From: CAZPAV01 sp964584755
Lineage (GTDB): Bacteria > Actinomycetota > Acidimicrobiia > Spongiisociales > UBA5794
Reading direction: 5' to 3'
NCBI GenBank assembly: GCA_964584755.1
Contig: CAZPAV010000018.1
Coordinates: forward strand, 1 to 51,552
DNA: 51,552 nucleotides
This document shows, one piece after another, positions 32,789-40,666 of this stretch (position 1 is its first letter; every line of letters starts with the position of its first letter). Position numbers and translations under genes: made by a program. The notes under the pieces were generated by a model. That model was not told where the DNA came from and made no database searches. It saw only the letters and a list, made by a program, of their open reading frames with translations.

Positions 32789-33181
32789 ATGCCGCTCGAC
32801 GCCGACCTGCGATCCGCCATCGAAAGCGGGGCCTTCGCCCACCTGACCACCCTCGACCCGGATGGGTGGCCTCACACCACGGCGATGTGGATCGACCACG
32901 ACGGCGAGCACATCGTCTTCAACACCGCCAAGGGTCGCCGCAAGTACCGCAACCTGAGGAACGACCCCCGGGTCGCGATCTCGATCAGCCCCAAGGAGGA
33001 CCCGTATCGCAACTGGGCGATCCAGGGCCGCGTCGTCGAGATGCGCACCTCCGACGGCATCGAGGTGATCGACCGCCTCGCCCAGAAGTACCTGGGGCAA
33101 CCCAAGTACCCCTGGCTCACACCCGGGATGGTGCGGGTGACGATCGTCGTGGAGCCCACGCGCATCGCCGCCAACCGCTGA
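32789..33181 (+). CDS. PPOX-class F420-dependent oxidoreductase
   Basis: A 130-residue split-barrel flavoprotein of the Rv1155/PPOX F420 type: FAHLTTLDPDGWPHTTAMW, then KYRNLRNDPRVAISI, the strand that usually contacts the cofactor. It probably uses F420H2 to reduce a small molecule. ATG 32789 has a long GGAGGGAGAGG ribosome site; an in-frame GTG 6 nt earlier is less likely. It is divergent from the LLM gene, another likely F420 enzyme, 111 nt away. The frame is open upstream for 1.8 kb, but that is antisense to xdhD. Confidence 0.9.
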   Translation: MPLDADLRSAIESGAFAHLTTLDPDGWPHTTAMWIDHDGEHIVFNTAKGRRKYRNLRNDPRVAISISPKEDPYRNWAIQGRVVEMRTSDGIEVIDRLAQKYLGQPKYPWLTPGMVRVTIVVEPTRIAANR

Positions 33182-33246
33182 GGGGTGCGGGCGCCGGGGG
33201 CGCCCCCGGTCTTGTCGTACGCCCGGGACGCCGCCACACTGGCCCG

Positions 33247-34143
33247 ATGGAACACCGCCGGGGCATCGGGTACGCGGTGGCGGCCTACACGCTGTGGGGC
33301 GTCATGCCGATCTTCTGGAAGGCGTTCCGGGACGTTCCCGCGCTCGAGCTGCTCGCGCACCGCATCGTCTGGTCGATCCCCGTGCTCGTCGTGGTCCTCG
33401 CGCTGCGGGGACGCTGGCGCAGCCTCCTGATCGACTTCTCCCGCACCCGCACCCGCGTCCTCGCCGTCGCCTCCGGACTCCTCCTCGCGGTCAACTGGGG
33501 CGTGTACGTGTGGGCGGTCACGAACGGACACATCGTGGACGCGAGTCTCGGGTACTTCATCAACCCGCTCGTGTCGGTGGCGTTGGGCGTCCTCGTCCTC
33601 CAGGAGCGCCTCCGCCCCTTGCAGTGGGTGGCCGTCGGGATCGCCACGGTGGGCGTCGTGGGGATGACGATCATGGTGGGCGTCCTCCCCTGGATCGCGC
33701 TCTCGCTGGCGTTCTCCTTCGGCTTCTACGGGCTCCTCAAGAAGCGGGAGGGCGCCGCGCCACCCATGGAGGGCCTCCTCGGCGAGGCCGCGGTCCTGGC
33801 GATCCCGGCGGCGCTGTACCTGGGGTCACGGGCCGCCGACGGGGTGGGCGCCTTCGGCCGGGATGCGACCACGACCCTCCTCCTCCTCACCGCGGGGGTC
33901 GTCACCGTCGTGCCGCTCGTCCTCTTCGGGGCGGGGGCACAGCGGATTCCCCTGGCGACCGTCGGCATCCTCCAGTACCTGGCGCCGTCGCTCCAACTCG
34001 TCCTCGGCATCGCCCTCTACGGGGAGGCGATGACCGGAGCCGACCTCTTCGGCTTCCTCCTCGTGTGGATCGCGCTCGCCGTGTACACCCTGGACGGCCT
34101 CCGCTCCGGCCGCGTGCCCGGACGGGTCGCCGGCGTCGCGTGA
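33247..34143 (+). CDS. rarD: EamA-family transporter RarD
   Basis: A 298-residue ten-helix drug/metabolite-family permease of the RarD group: GYAVAAYTLWGVMPIFWK at the start, WSIPVL, NWGVYVWAV and SLGYFINPLVSV in the first repeat, and ILQYLAPSLQL in the second. RarD proteins are linked by name to chloramphenicol resistance, but the substrate is not established. The ATG has no ribosome site; CACACT lies 6 nt before it in a string almost identical to that upstream of the selenoprotein candidate. Confidence 0.9.
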   Translation: MEHRRGIGYAVAAYTLWGVMPIFWKAFRDVPALELLAHRIVWSIPVLVVVLALRGRWRSLLIDFSRTRTRVLAVASGLLLAVNWGVYVWAVTNGHIVDASLGYFINPLVSVALGVLVLQERLRPLQWVAVGIATVGVVGMTIMVGVLPWIALSLAFSFGFYGLLKKREGAAPPMEGLLGEAAVLAIPAALYLGSRAADGVGAFGRDATTTLLLLTAGVVTVVPLVLFGAGAQRIPLATVGILQYLAPSLQLVLGIALYGEAMTGADLFGFLLVWIALAVYTLDGLRSGRVPGRVAGVA

Positions 34144-34201
34144 GGCGGGACGCCGGGCCGGCTGGGACGAACTCGTCGTCGCCGGGCGCGAAGATGCTCC
34201 C

Positions 34202-35824
34202 ATGACCGACCCGCGCACCGTCGTCGATCTCGTCGGAGGGGGCGAGCTGGGACGCTGCCTGACCCGCCTCCACCACGACCGATTCACCGCGGCGGACACG
34301 GTCGTCGATCCCGTCGCGGCCGACCGCATCGCCGCCGGTCGACGCTGGGAGGCGGAGGTGCTGGCGATCCTCCTCGACGGCGTCGACGCCGCCGCGCTCC
34401 GCGACGCCGAGCAGGTACCCGACGCCGTGGCCATTCTCCTGCCCGAGGACCTGTCGCGGTCACGGCGCGAGCGGCTCACCCTCGTCGCCCTCGCCGCCGG
34501 CGCCCGCCTCGTCCTCGGTGGACGCCTGGTCTCACCGGATCGGAACGCCGTCGGGGAGCCCGATCTCCTCGTCCGCCTCGACGGCGGCTACGCCCCCGTG
34601 GAGGTCAAGTGGCACCGGGTCCTCGATGAGGACGGCCTCCCGGCCCGCCTCTCCCACCTCCCGGATCTGTGGAGGTGCGACGGCACCGGATGCTTCCTCC
34701 CCGCCCGCAGCCGCGACCTCGTCCAGATCGCCCACTACCGGCGCCTCCTCGAGGACCACGGCGTCGCCTCCGACGCCCCGGTGGGTGGCGTGATCGGAAC
34801 CGATCCGGGCCCGCGCTGCGCCTGGGTGGATCTCACCCGGGGAGATCCTTCGCCGCTGGCGCGCGCCGACACCGCCCTCGCCGAGGCGGTGCGGACGCTC
34901 GCCCACGGCCGGACCCACCCGGAGCACCCCCTCGTCCCTCCCCTCTGGCGACGGGAGTGTCGCGACTGCCCCTGGCGCGGTCCGTGCCGTCACCACCTCG
35001 AGACCCGCGACGACGTCTCGCTCCTCCCCCACGTCACGCCGCGGATCGCCGCCCGGCTCGTCGCCGCCGGCATCGACACCACCACCCGGCTCGCCGACCT
35101 CCGGCCCGGGACCCGGCTCGGAGGAACGAGGATTCCCCACGAGGCCGTCCTCGAGGCTCGAGCCCGCCAGGCCGGGACGCTGCTGCCCCGCCGGCGCGCC
35201 GTACCCGACTTCGCGTCCGTCACGACCGAGGTCGACCTCGACCTCGAGACGTACCACGGCACGATCTACCTGGCCGGCCTCCTCACCACCAGCGACGCCG
35301 GCACCACGTACCGCCCCATCGCCGACTGGACCGGCACGCCGGCGGGGGAACGGGAGGTGGTCCGGGAACTGTTCGCCGCCTTCGACGAGCTGGCCGGCGG
35401 CGACGCCGTCGTCTACCACTGGACCGGGTACGAGCGCAGGATGCTACGCGGCGCCGCCGCCCGGCACGGCCTCCGCCTCCGGTCGGCCCCCGACGTCGAC
35501 GCCTGGTTCGACCGGTTCGCCTGCGATCTCTGGCGCTGGACGAAGGAGCATTTCGTCTCCCCCGACGGCTACTCGCTCAAGGTCGTCGCCCCGCTCTGCG
35601 GGTTCAGGTGGCGGGACGCCGATCCCGGCGGCGCCCAGTCGGAGCTGTGGTACGCGGCGGCGCTCGCCGGCGCCGCCGACCAGCGCGAGCGCATCCTCGC
35701 CTACAACGAGGACGACGTCGTCGCACAGCTCGCGATCCGCCGGTGGGTGCGGGCGCGCCGTGACGGGGAGGGCCGGGATCAGACGGGTCGCGCCGAGGTG
35801 CCGGAGGGGACCGGGCGGGGATAG
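34202..35824 (+). CDS. TM0106-family RecB-like nuclease
   Basis: A 540-residue protein with three parts. First comes a RecB/Cas4-type nuclease with D121 and E134-V-K136 (GEPDLLVRLDGGYAPVEVKWH, quoted in part) and a Fe-S cluster made by C19 plus C253, C256 and C262. Next is a helix-hairpin-helix-like block (about 273-330), and last an RNase H/DnaQ-like exonuclease domain (about 335-520; VDLDLETY, then YNEDDVVAQ). This matches TM0106-type RecB-like nucleases; their cellular job is not settled, repair or mobile-DNA defence being possible. Its 3' end overlaps the convergent secreted protein gene by 46 nt. GAAGAT lies 6 nt before the ATG, with no ribosome site. Confidence 0.87.
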   Translation: MTDPRTVVDLVGGGELGRCLTRLHHDRFTAADTVVDPVAADRIAAGRRWEAEVLAILLDGVDAAALRDAEQVPDAVAILLPEDLSRSRRERLTLVALAAGARLVLGGRLVSPDRNAVGEPDLLVRLDGGYAPVEVKWHRVLDEDGLPARLSHLPDLWRCDGTGCFLPARSRDLVQIAHYRRLLEDHGVASDAPVGGVIGTDPGPRCAWVDLTRGDPSPLARADTALAEAVRTLAHGRTHPEHPLVPPLWRRECRDCPWRGPCRHHLETRDDVSLLPHVTPRIAARLVAAGIDTTTRLADLRPGTRLGGTRIPHEAVLEARARQAGTLLPRRRAVPDFASVTTEVDLDLETYHGTIYLAGLLTTSDAGTTYRPIADWTGTPAGEREVVRELFAAFDELAGGDAVVYHWTGYERRMLRGAAARHGLRLRSAPDVDAWFDRFACDLWRWTKEHFVSPDGYSLKVVAPLCGFRWRDADPGGAQSELWYAAALAGAADQRERILAYNEDDVVAQLAIRRWVRARRDGEGRDQTGRAEVPEGTGRG

Positions 35825-37707
35825 ACCCATCGGTGGGGAGCCGGGACCCGCCCCGAGCGTGCCGCCAGGAACGAACCCAGCCGGTACGCGATCTCGGCGC
35901 GCGACACGGGTCGGGACCAACAGGCCTCGTCCCCCTGCGGACACGGCACCGGGAACCCGGCCGCCGCCGCGGCCGCACCGGCCGCGGAGAACCCTCGACC
36001 GGGCCCCGGCTCGAGGTCGAGGATCCAGGCGACGAACGCCACGAGCTCGCCGTTGTCGACGACCCGTGGGGGGCATGCCGGACCGGCCCCGGCGGGATCA
36101 CACCCGGCGGCGAAGCCGAACCGCCGCAGCCACGCCACCGCTCCGTGGGAGACGTCGCGGCTCGTCTCCCACCGGACGCCCTCCTCGTCCCAGGGCACCT
36201 CCCCGGGGCCGCAGTCGGGCGTCGTGGCGGTGAACCACGCATCGGGCGGCGCCCCGTCGGGCAGGGCCGTGTTCCCGATCCAGACGCGCGCCCTCTCGCC
36301 ATCGAAGACCGCGAGGTCGGGGCGGCCGTCCCCGTCGTAGTCGCCGGCTGCGGCGTCGACGATCGCGGCCGGCAGGTCGGACGGCTCGTCGACCGAGAGC
36401 GTCGTCCGGTACCCGGCGGCCGCGAGGGCGATCCGCAGTACGCCGTGCGCCAGACTCCACAGATCGGGACGGCCGTCGCCGTCCCGATCGGCGAGCATGA
36501 GCGTCCCCGACTCCGCCACCGGGGAGACGCCGGCGAAGAGTCGCCGACTCTCCCCGCTCCAGGGATCGACCGCCCACACCTGGATCCGGCCGCCGGTGAC
36601 GATGAACAGGTCGAGTCGGCCGTCGCCGTCGAAGTCGGCGGTGGAGAGCCACGACCCCGCCGGAGGGGTCGGGATCGCCGTCGTCGCCGTCGTCTCGGCG
36701 GCGTACTCCCCCCAGGCCCACCGCACCGTCAGCCGCAGCCGCCCCGCGACGTCGACGGCCTCCCAGAGGTCCGCACCTCCCCGACCGTCCCAGTCGCCGA
36801 GGCCGAGACCCACGAGGTCCCGACCGGGTCGGGGCGCGTCGACCACGACCGAGCGCCGCAGCGAACAGGCGCCGTACCGTCGCGTCGCGGTGGAGACGTC
36901 GAGGACGAGGTCCTTCCCGCGGCGGGCCACACGGACGACGTCGACCACCCCGTCCCCGTCCGCGTCGGCGAGGAACGTGGCGAACGTTCCCGGGAGCGCC
37001 TGGGGGACCACCGGCACCGTCGCGACGGGTGCTCGAAACGGGGCGAGGCCGGTGAGGGGCGGGAAGGCCTCGGGAAGCGTCGCACCCGGGGTGAACGCAG
37101 GTCCCTGCCACGAGAAGTGCATGGCGTCCTTCGTCCCCAGCCAGTCGCCACCCCAGCAGAACCCGGCCGCGGTGAAGGCGTCGATCCACGAGCGGGGGAG
37201 GTCGGTGACCAGGCGGTTGTCGGTCCGGTACGGGTTGCGGTCCGCGTTGATGTCGATCGCGGCACCGAACGTGTGCCGCGAGACACGGTCGCCCCCGACG
37301 AGGGTACGCGCCGAGGCGCCCGAGGTCTGGGCCGGATCGACGGAGTACCCGGATCCGTCTCCGGCCTGTGCGGCGATCGTCTCGGCAACCTGCTCGAGCG
37401 CGGGCAGGACCCGCTCGTGAACCCGCACCACGGCCCGTGTTCCGGGGACGCGCCAGTCGACGAGGTGGGCCGCGACCTGGCTCACCGTCCTTCCGAACAT
37501 GGCCGCGAAGGGACCGCGGAGGACGGTGTTCGCGGAGATGCGGCCCCGCCGAGGGAACGTCGGGGTGCGCACGTAGCTGGCGCCGCATGCTTCGGACTCG
37601 TTGAACGACGGCCACGCCTCGCCCTCGCCGCCCACGGCGACCGCCGGCGCGGCGTGGAGCAGGGAGGCGAGGATGATGCCGACGAGGACCGCGACGAGGT
37701 ACCGCAC
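35779..37707 (-). CDS. Secreted M15 (VanY-like) peptidase with FG-GAP/VCBS repeats
   Basis: A 642-residue exported protein. It has a signal peptide (about 1-24, ending AVA), then an M15-type D,D-carboxypeptidase-like domain (SRHTFGAAIDIN and DAMHFSW give the zinc ligands), four calcium-binding FG-GAP units (DADGDG, DFDGDG, DRDGDG, DYDGDG) and a C-terminal region that looks like a surface-anchoring module (AEIAYRLGSFLA). It probably trims peptidoglycan peptides on the cell surface, with the propeller as binding platform. The start could be GTG 37716 or 37707; I prefer 37707 because TAGCGT lies 7 nt before it and the signal peptide starts there. Confidence 0.82.
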   Translation of the reverse strand: MRYLVAVLVGIILASLLHAAPAVAVGGEGEAWPSFNESEACGASYVRTPTFPRRGRISANTVLRGPFAAMFGRTVSQVAAHLVDWRVPGTRAVVRVHERVLPALEQVAETIAAQAGDGSGYSVDPAQTSGASARTLVGGDRVSRHTFGAAIDINADRNPYRTDNRLVTDLPRSWIDAFTAAGFCWGGDWLGTKDAMHFSWQGPAFTPGATLPEAFPPLTGLAPFRAPVATVPVVPQALPGTFATFLADADGDGVVDVVRVARRGKDLVLDVSTATRRYGACSLRRSVVVDAPRPGRDLVGLGLGDWDGRGGADLWEAVDVAGRLRLTVRWAWGEYAAETTATTAIPTPPAGSWLSTADFDGDGRLDLFIVTGGRIQVWAVDPWSGESRRLFAGVSPVAESGTLMLADRDGDGRPDLWSLAHGVLRIALAAAGYRTTLSVDEPSDLPAAIVDAAAGDYDGDGRPDLAVFDGERARVWIGNTALPDGAPPDAWFTATTPDCGPGEVPWDEEGVRWETSRDVSHGAVAWLRRFGFAAGCDPAGAGPACPPRVVDNGELVAFVAWILDLEPGPGRGFSAAGAAAAAAGFPVPCPQGDEACWSRPVSRAEIAYRLGSFLAARSGRVPAPHRWVYPRPVPSGTSARPV

Positions 37708-37714
37708 GGCGGAC

Positions 37715-37720
37715 ACGCTA
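37715..37720 (-). promoter_or_regulatory. Candidate leaderless -10 box (TAGCGT)
   Basis: TAGCGT, then 7 nt, then GTG 37707 of the M15/FG-GAP gene. The spacing is one longer than in the other examples. It is identical to the box of the response regulator at 5100. Confidence 0.3.
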
Positions 37721-37804
37721 CCGGGATACGCCCCCTGCGCGGCCCCACGGGTCGCGGTTCCCCCGTGGGACGCCCGCGGGCGCCCGTCGCCCGCCGTGAC
37801 GGGC

Positions 37805-38763
37805 TCAGGGCTGGAGGACCCCCTGCACCTCGTCGACGGGGTAGGAGCGCACGGTGGTCCGTCGCAGACTCCCGAGCGGGATCCAGGGGCCGCCGATCCG
37901 GTACCGACCCTCCCAGACCCACGTGGCGGCGATCCGGTAGGCGGCCAGGGTGGGATGGCACGGACCCCCGCCGACGACGCCCCGCTCCTCGGGCGCGCAG
38001 GTGCGGTACCGGAACGGGTGGGTGACGCCGCCGTCGGGGAACGGCCGGGCGGCTCCCGGACGGAACCGACCGGTGGATCCGTCCCCCCAGTCGACGTCGA
38101 GCCCGACGACGGTGGCCTCGACGCGCAGGACCCTGCCGTCGGGCAGCACCTCCTCGTGCCGAAGCGGGTCGGCCACCCGGGCCGTGAGGTAGACGGGGAG
38201 CCCGGCGACACCCGTCCCCGGCGGTTCGAAGGAGGGCTCCGGGGCGGCGAGCGGGAAGGAGCGGAAGATCGCCCAGGCACGGGTGCGCGGGTCGGCGGCG
38301 GGACAGCGGGGCAGGTGGGTGAGGATGTCGATCGTCGTCGGGTCGTTCGCCGGGTCCCAGGTGTCGACGCCGCCGGGCCGTCGGGACGCGTAGTAGCAGT
38401 CTCCGACCCCGGGCATGGTGGTCACGTAGACGTAGCGCAGGGGCGAGCGTTCCGGACCGGGGTGCTCGGTGGTCTGTCCCGAAGCGGAGCANNNNNNNNN
38501 NNNNNNNNNNNNNNNNNNNNNNNNNNNNNNNNNNNNNNNNNNNNNNNNNNNNNNNNNNNNNNNNNNNNNNNNNNNNNNNNNNNNNNNNNNNGCAGGGGCG
38601 AGCGTTCCGGACCGGGGTGCTCGGTGGTCTGTCCCGAAGCGGAGCAATCGAGACGATGCTCCATGGCGTTGAATTCACACCTGTCCGCCGCGATCGCGAC
38701 GCCGACGCCCACGAGGGCACTGGCAAGCGCAACAGCTAGGAGAAAGGATGCGGTCCTATGCAT
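37805..38763 (-). CDS. Secreted PKD-like protein, split by an assembly gap
   Basis: An exported protein of unknown function. It starts MHRTASF with a clear signal peptide (about 25 residues, cleavage after AIA). The mature part has Cys pairs and a DVDWGDGSTG segment typical of PKD/Ig-like folds. The reading frame appears broken by a 100-N gap, but the 55 bp on each side are identical, and removing one copy plus the gap (155 nt) joins the two halves in frame into about 267 residues. GGTGGAG/AAGGG precedes ATG 38763; an upstream ATG at 38784 is possible. The start lies 28 nt inside the end of the upstream lipoprotein gene. Confidence 0.7.
38437..38491. repeat. 55-bp direct repeat, left copy (gap flank)
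   Basis: Identical over all 55 bases to 38592-38646 on the other side of the gap. Probably one real segment counted twice by the assembler. Confidence 0.9.
38492..38591. other. Assembly gap of 100 N
   Basis: Exactly 100 undetermined bases between two identical 55-bp flanks. Likely a placeholder between contigs that in fact overlap. Confidence 0.95.
38592..38646. repeat. 55-bp direct repeat, right copy (gap flank)
   Basis: Second copy of the 55-base segment at 38437-38491. The encoded peptide (CSASGQTTEHPGPERSPL on the minus strand) is the same in both frames, which is how the split gene can be rejoined. Confidence 0.9.
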
Positions 38764-39308
38764 CTCCACCCTTCTCCAGACCATGCATATCCCCAGACCC
38801 CATTCGTACGTTGCACGACGACATCGCCATGACCCACCGTGCCGGGACCGAGAAAGGACCGAAAGTCGGTGAAGAGATCGACCGCTATGCAGTCTGGACC
38901 GTCGAAGAAGACCTCTCGAACCTGAATCACAGCGCCGTCGGGTGCCGATGCAAAGCCCCCACTCAGTTCGTCCCAGTGCTTGAGGTTCTCCTCCAGGTAC
39001 CGCTCGTTCGCGAAGAGGGCGGCGAACGCCTCCCGGTCGCCCCGATAGAGGGCATCGAGGCGACGGCGCTCGAGGTCCTCGAAGATGGCCTGGATCTCCG
39101 CCCGGCGATCCGTCGTCGCCGGCACCGACGAGGGAACGGCCACCGTCGTGCTCGACGTCGTCGTGGGCAGCGGAGGAGTCGCGGTGTCCGGCGTCGCCGT
39201 CGAGACCACCGAGGAGGGAACCGTCGCCGGCACCGCCCCCGAGGGCCCACAGCCCACGGCGGCGAGCGCCAGAACGATGACCGTGGTCAGGAGCCGCTCC
39301 CCCCGCAT
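38736..39308 (-). CDS. Lipoprotein with Thr/Ser/Pro linker
   Basis: A 190-residue exported lipoprotein: short signal with lipobox ALAAVGC, a low-complexity Thr/Ser/Pro/Val linker (about 22-65), and a compact domain of about 120 residues starting DRRAEIQAIFEDLERRRLDA. The domain layout resembles NTF2/SnoaL-like proteins, but I cannot assign it. The ATG has GGGAGGGGAG upstream. Its 3' end overlaps the next secreted-protein gene, so the two are probably co-expressed. Confidence 0.78.
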   Translation of the reverse strand: MRGERLLTTVIVLALAAVGCGPSGAVPATVPSSVVSTATPDTATPPLPTTTSSTTVAVPSSVPATTDRRAEIQAIFEDLERRRLDALYRGDREAFAALFANERYLEENLKHWDELSGGFASAPDGAVIQVREVFFDGPDCIAVDLFTDFRSFLGPGTVGHGDVVVQRTNGVWGYAWSGEGWRCIGPHPFS

Positions 39309-39421
39309 CTCCCCTCCCACCCTACGAAGCCGGCGGTCGAAGACAAGACCCCCGACGAATCGGTTTTTCCCGTTCCGCGTCCTTCGCTCCCGCCGCACGA
39401 TGGAGGCGGTGCGACCCGGTG

Positions 39422-39430
39422 TGCTACAAC
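39422..39430 (+). promoter_or_regulatory. Candidate extended -10 (TGCTACAAC)
   Basis: TGC-TACAAC, preceded by GTG, lies 33 nt before ATG 39463. The related GTGTGCTATCAA occurs before the gene at 47610. Both genes, unlike the leaderless set, have strong ribosome sites. Confidence 0.35.
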
Positions 39431-39462
39431 GAGGACCGGCGACGCGCCGCGAAAGGAGCGCC

Positions 39463-40077
39463 ATGCGGCAACGAGACACGAGGAGCTCGCCCCCGAGCCC
39501 CTCCGGTCCCGAGACGTACACCGCCCTGGTGGAACACGTCGCCGCGGAGTACTTCGGCACGCCCACCCCCGCGGGCGGGGACGTGGCCTGGACCGTCTCC
39601 GGGCTCCACGCGGCGCCCGTCACCACGACGACGGGGACCGCCGGCGAACCGCCCGCGCCGGAGGAGTCGGCCGGATGGGAACTCCCCGGGGACCCGGCCA
39701 TCACCCGACTCATCGGCGAGGCCGCCGCGGCGCGACGCCGACGGATCGTCACCGACCTCCACGCCGGAATGCGGGCCCTGGGTCTCGTCGACGACGATGC
39801 GGAACCCGACCGGGACCGCGTCGTGGTCGACCGGCTCCGCCGCCACCTCCTCGCCACCCGGGCCGCGCTCCGGAGCCTCGAGCGGCGGGCCGCCGACGCC
39901 GGGCCCGACTCGCCCGAAGCGAGACGGCAGGCCCTGCTTCGCTCCCATCTCGCCGCCACCAAGCGCCTCCTCGGGGCGCTCCGCACCCCCCGCCGACGGC
40001 GCCGGGAGTCCGAGGTCCCCGACCCCGCGTCACGGCGGGGTCGACGCTCCGGGGGTTGCGGCTCCCCCACTCGATGA
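39463..40077 (+). CDS. Hypothetical Arg-rich helical protein
   Basis: A 204-residue protein with no family I recognise. The first 80 residues are polar and low in complexity; about 85-180 is a helical, Arg/Leu/Ala-rich region (ARRRRIVTDLHAGMRALG, DRLRRHLLATRAALRSL) that could form a coiled coil; the tail is Arg-rich. No signal peptide or membrane segment. AAGGAG sits 5-6 nt before the ATG, a strong ribosome site. The lipoprotein gene at 40118 follows 40 nt later on the same strand. Confidence 0.65.
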   Translation: MRQRDTRSSPPSPSGPETYTALVEHVAAEYFGTPTPAGGDVAWTVSGLHAAPVTTTTGTAGEPPAPEESAGWELPGDPAITRLIGEAAAARRRRIVTDLHAGMRALGLVDDDAEPDRDRVVVDRLRRHLLATRAALRSLERRAADAGPDSPEARRQALLRSHLAATKRLLGALRTPRRRRRESEVPDPASRRGRRSGGCGSPTR

Positions 40078-40117
40078 GGCAAACTACGAGCGATCGGACG
40101 CGACGAGAGGAACGAAC

Positions 40118-40645
40118 ATGGCGAAGAGGTGGGGACTCGTGCTGCCGCTCCTGGTGCTCGCTCTGCTGCTGGGGGCTTGCTCGAGGGTCGCCGACAAGGT
40201 GGCGGAGAAGGTGACCGAGAAGGCACTCAGCGAAGAGACCGGCGGTACCGTCGACATCAAGGACAACGGCATCAGCGTGAGCGGCACCGACGCCTCGGGC
40301 AACGACGTGACGGTCAACATCGGCGGCACCGACCTCCCCGCCGACTTCCCCCTGCCCCTCCCCGACAAGGCCACGGTCACCTTCGTCACGACGAGCGAGA
40401 GCCCGGACGGGATGGCCTACCTCGTCACCGTCCAGTTCCCCCCGGAGGGGTTCGACGACGCCGTGAGCCTCTACGAGGGGTTCCTCGACTCCCACGGCTT
40501 CGAGACGCAGAAGACGGTCACCGACAGCGGAGGGGACCGCAGCGCGATCCTCATCGCCTCGAGCGACGAGGCGGAGGTCTTCATCTCCATCACGCCCTAC
40601 GGCGACTACGACGAGGCGTCGCTGAGCTGGGGCCCGGCGAGCTGA
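40118..40645 (+). CDS. Putative lipoprotein
   Basis: A 175-residue lipoprotein with a signal peptide and lipobox LLLGAC (Cys near residue 22). A short helix follows (SRVADKVAEKVTEKAL), then beta-rich text with a repeated pattern (VDIKDNGISVSG, DVTVNIGGTDLP) and an FPLPLP segment. The second half (about 90-175) looks like a small mixed alpha/beta fold. The function is unknown. GAGAGG precedes the ATG. It is convergent with the beta-helix gene, 21 nt apart. Confidence 0.8.
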   Translation: MAKRWGLVLPLLVLALLLGACSRVADKVAEKVTEKALSEETGGTVDIKDNGISVSGTDASGNDVTVNIGGTDLPADFPLPLPDKATVTFVTTSESPDGMAYLVTVQFPPEGFDDAVSLYEGFLDSHGFETQKTVTDSGGDRSAILIASSDEAEVFISITPYGDYDEASLSWGPAS

Positions 40646-40666
40646 GGGTCCGGCCCGCCCCTCCGC

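Noticed and set aside
38437..38646. 55-bp direct repeats as a transposon target duplication or CRISPR repeat
   Set aside because: Each pair is unique to its gap, flanks exactly 100 N, and lies within one reading frame. Assembly overlap explains it better.
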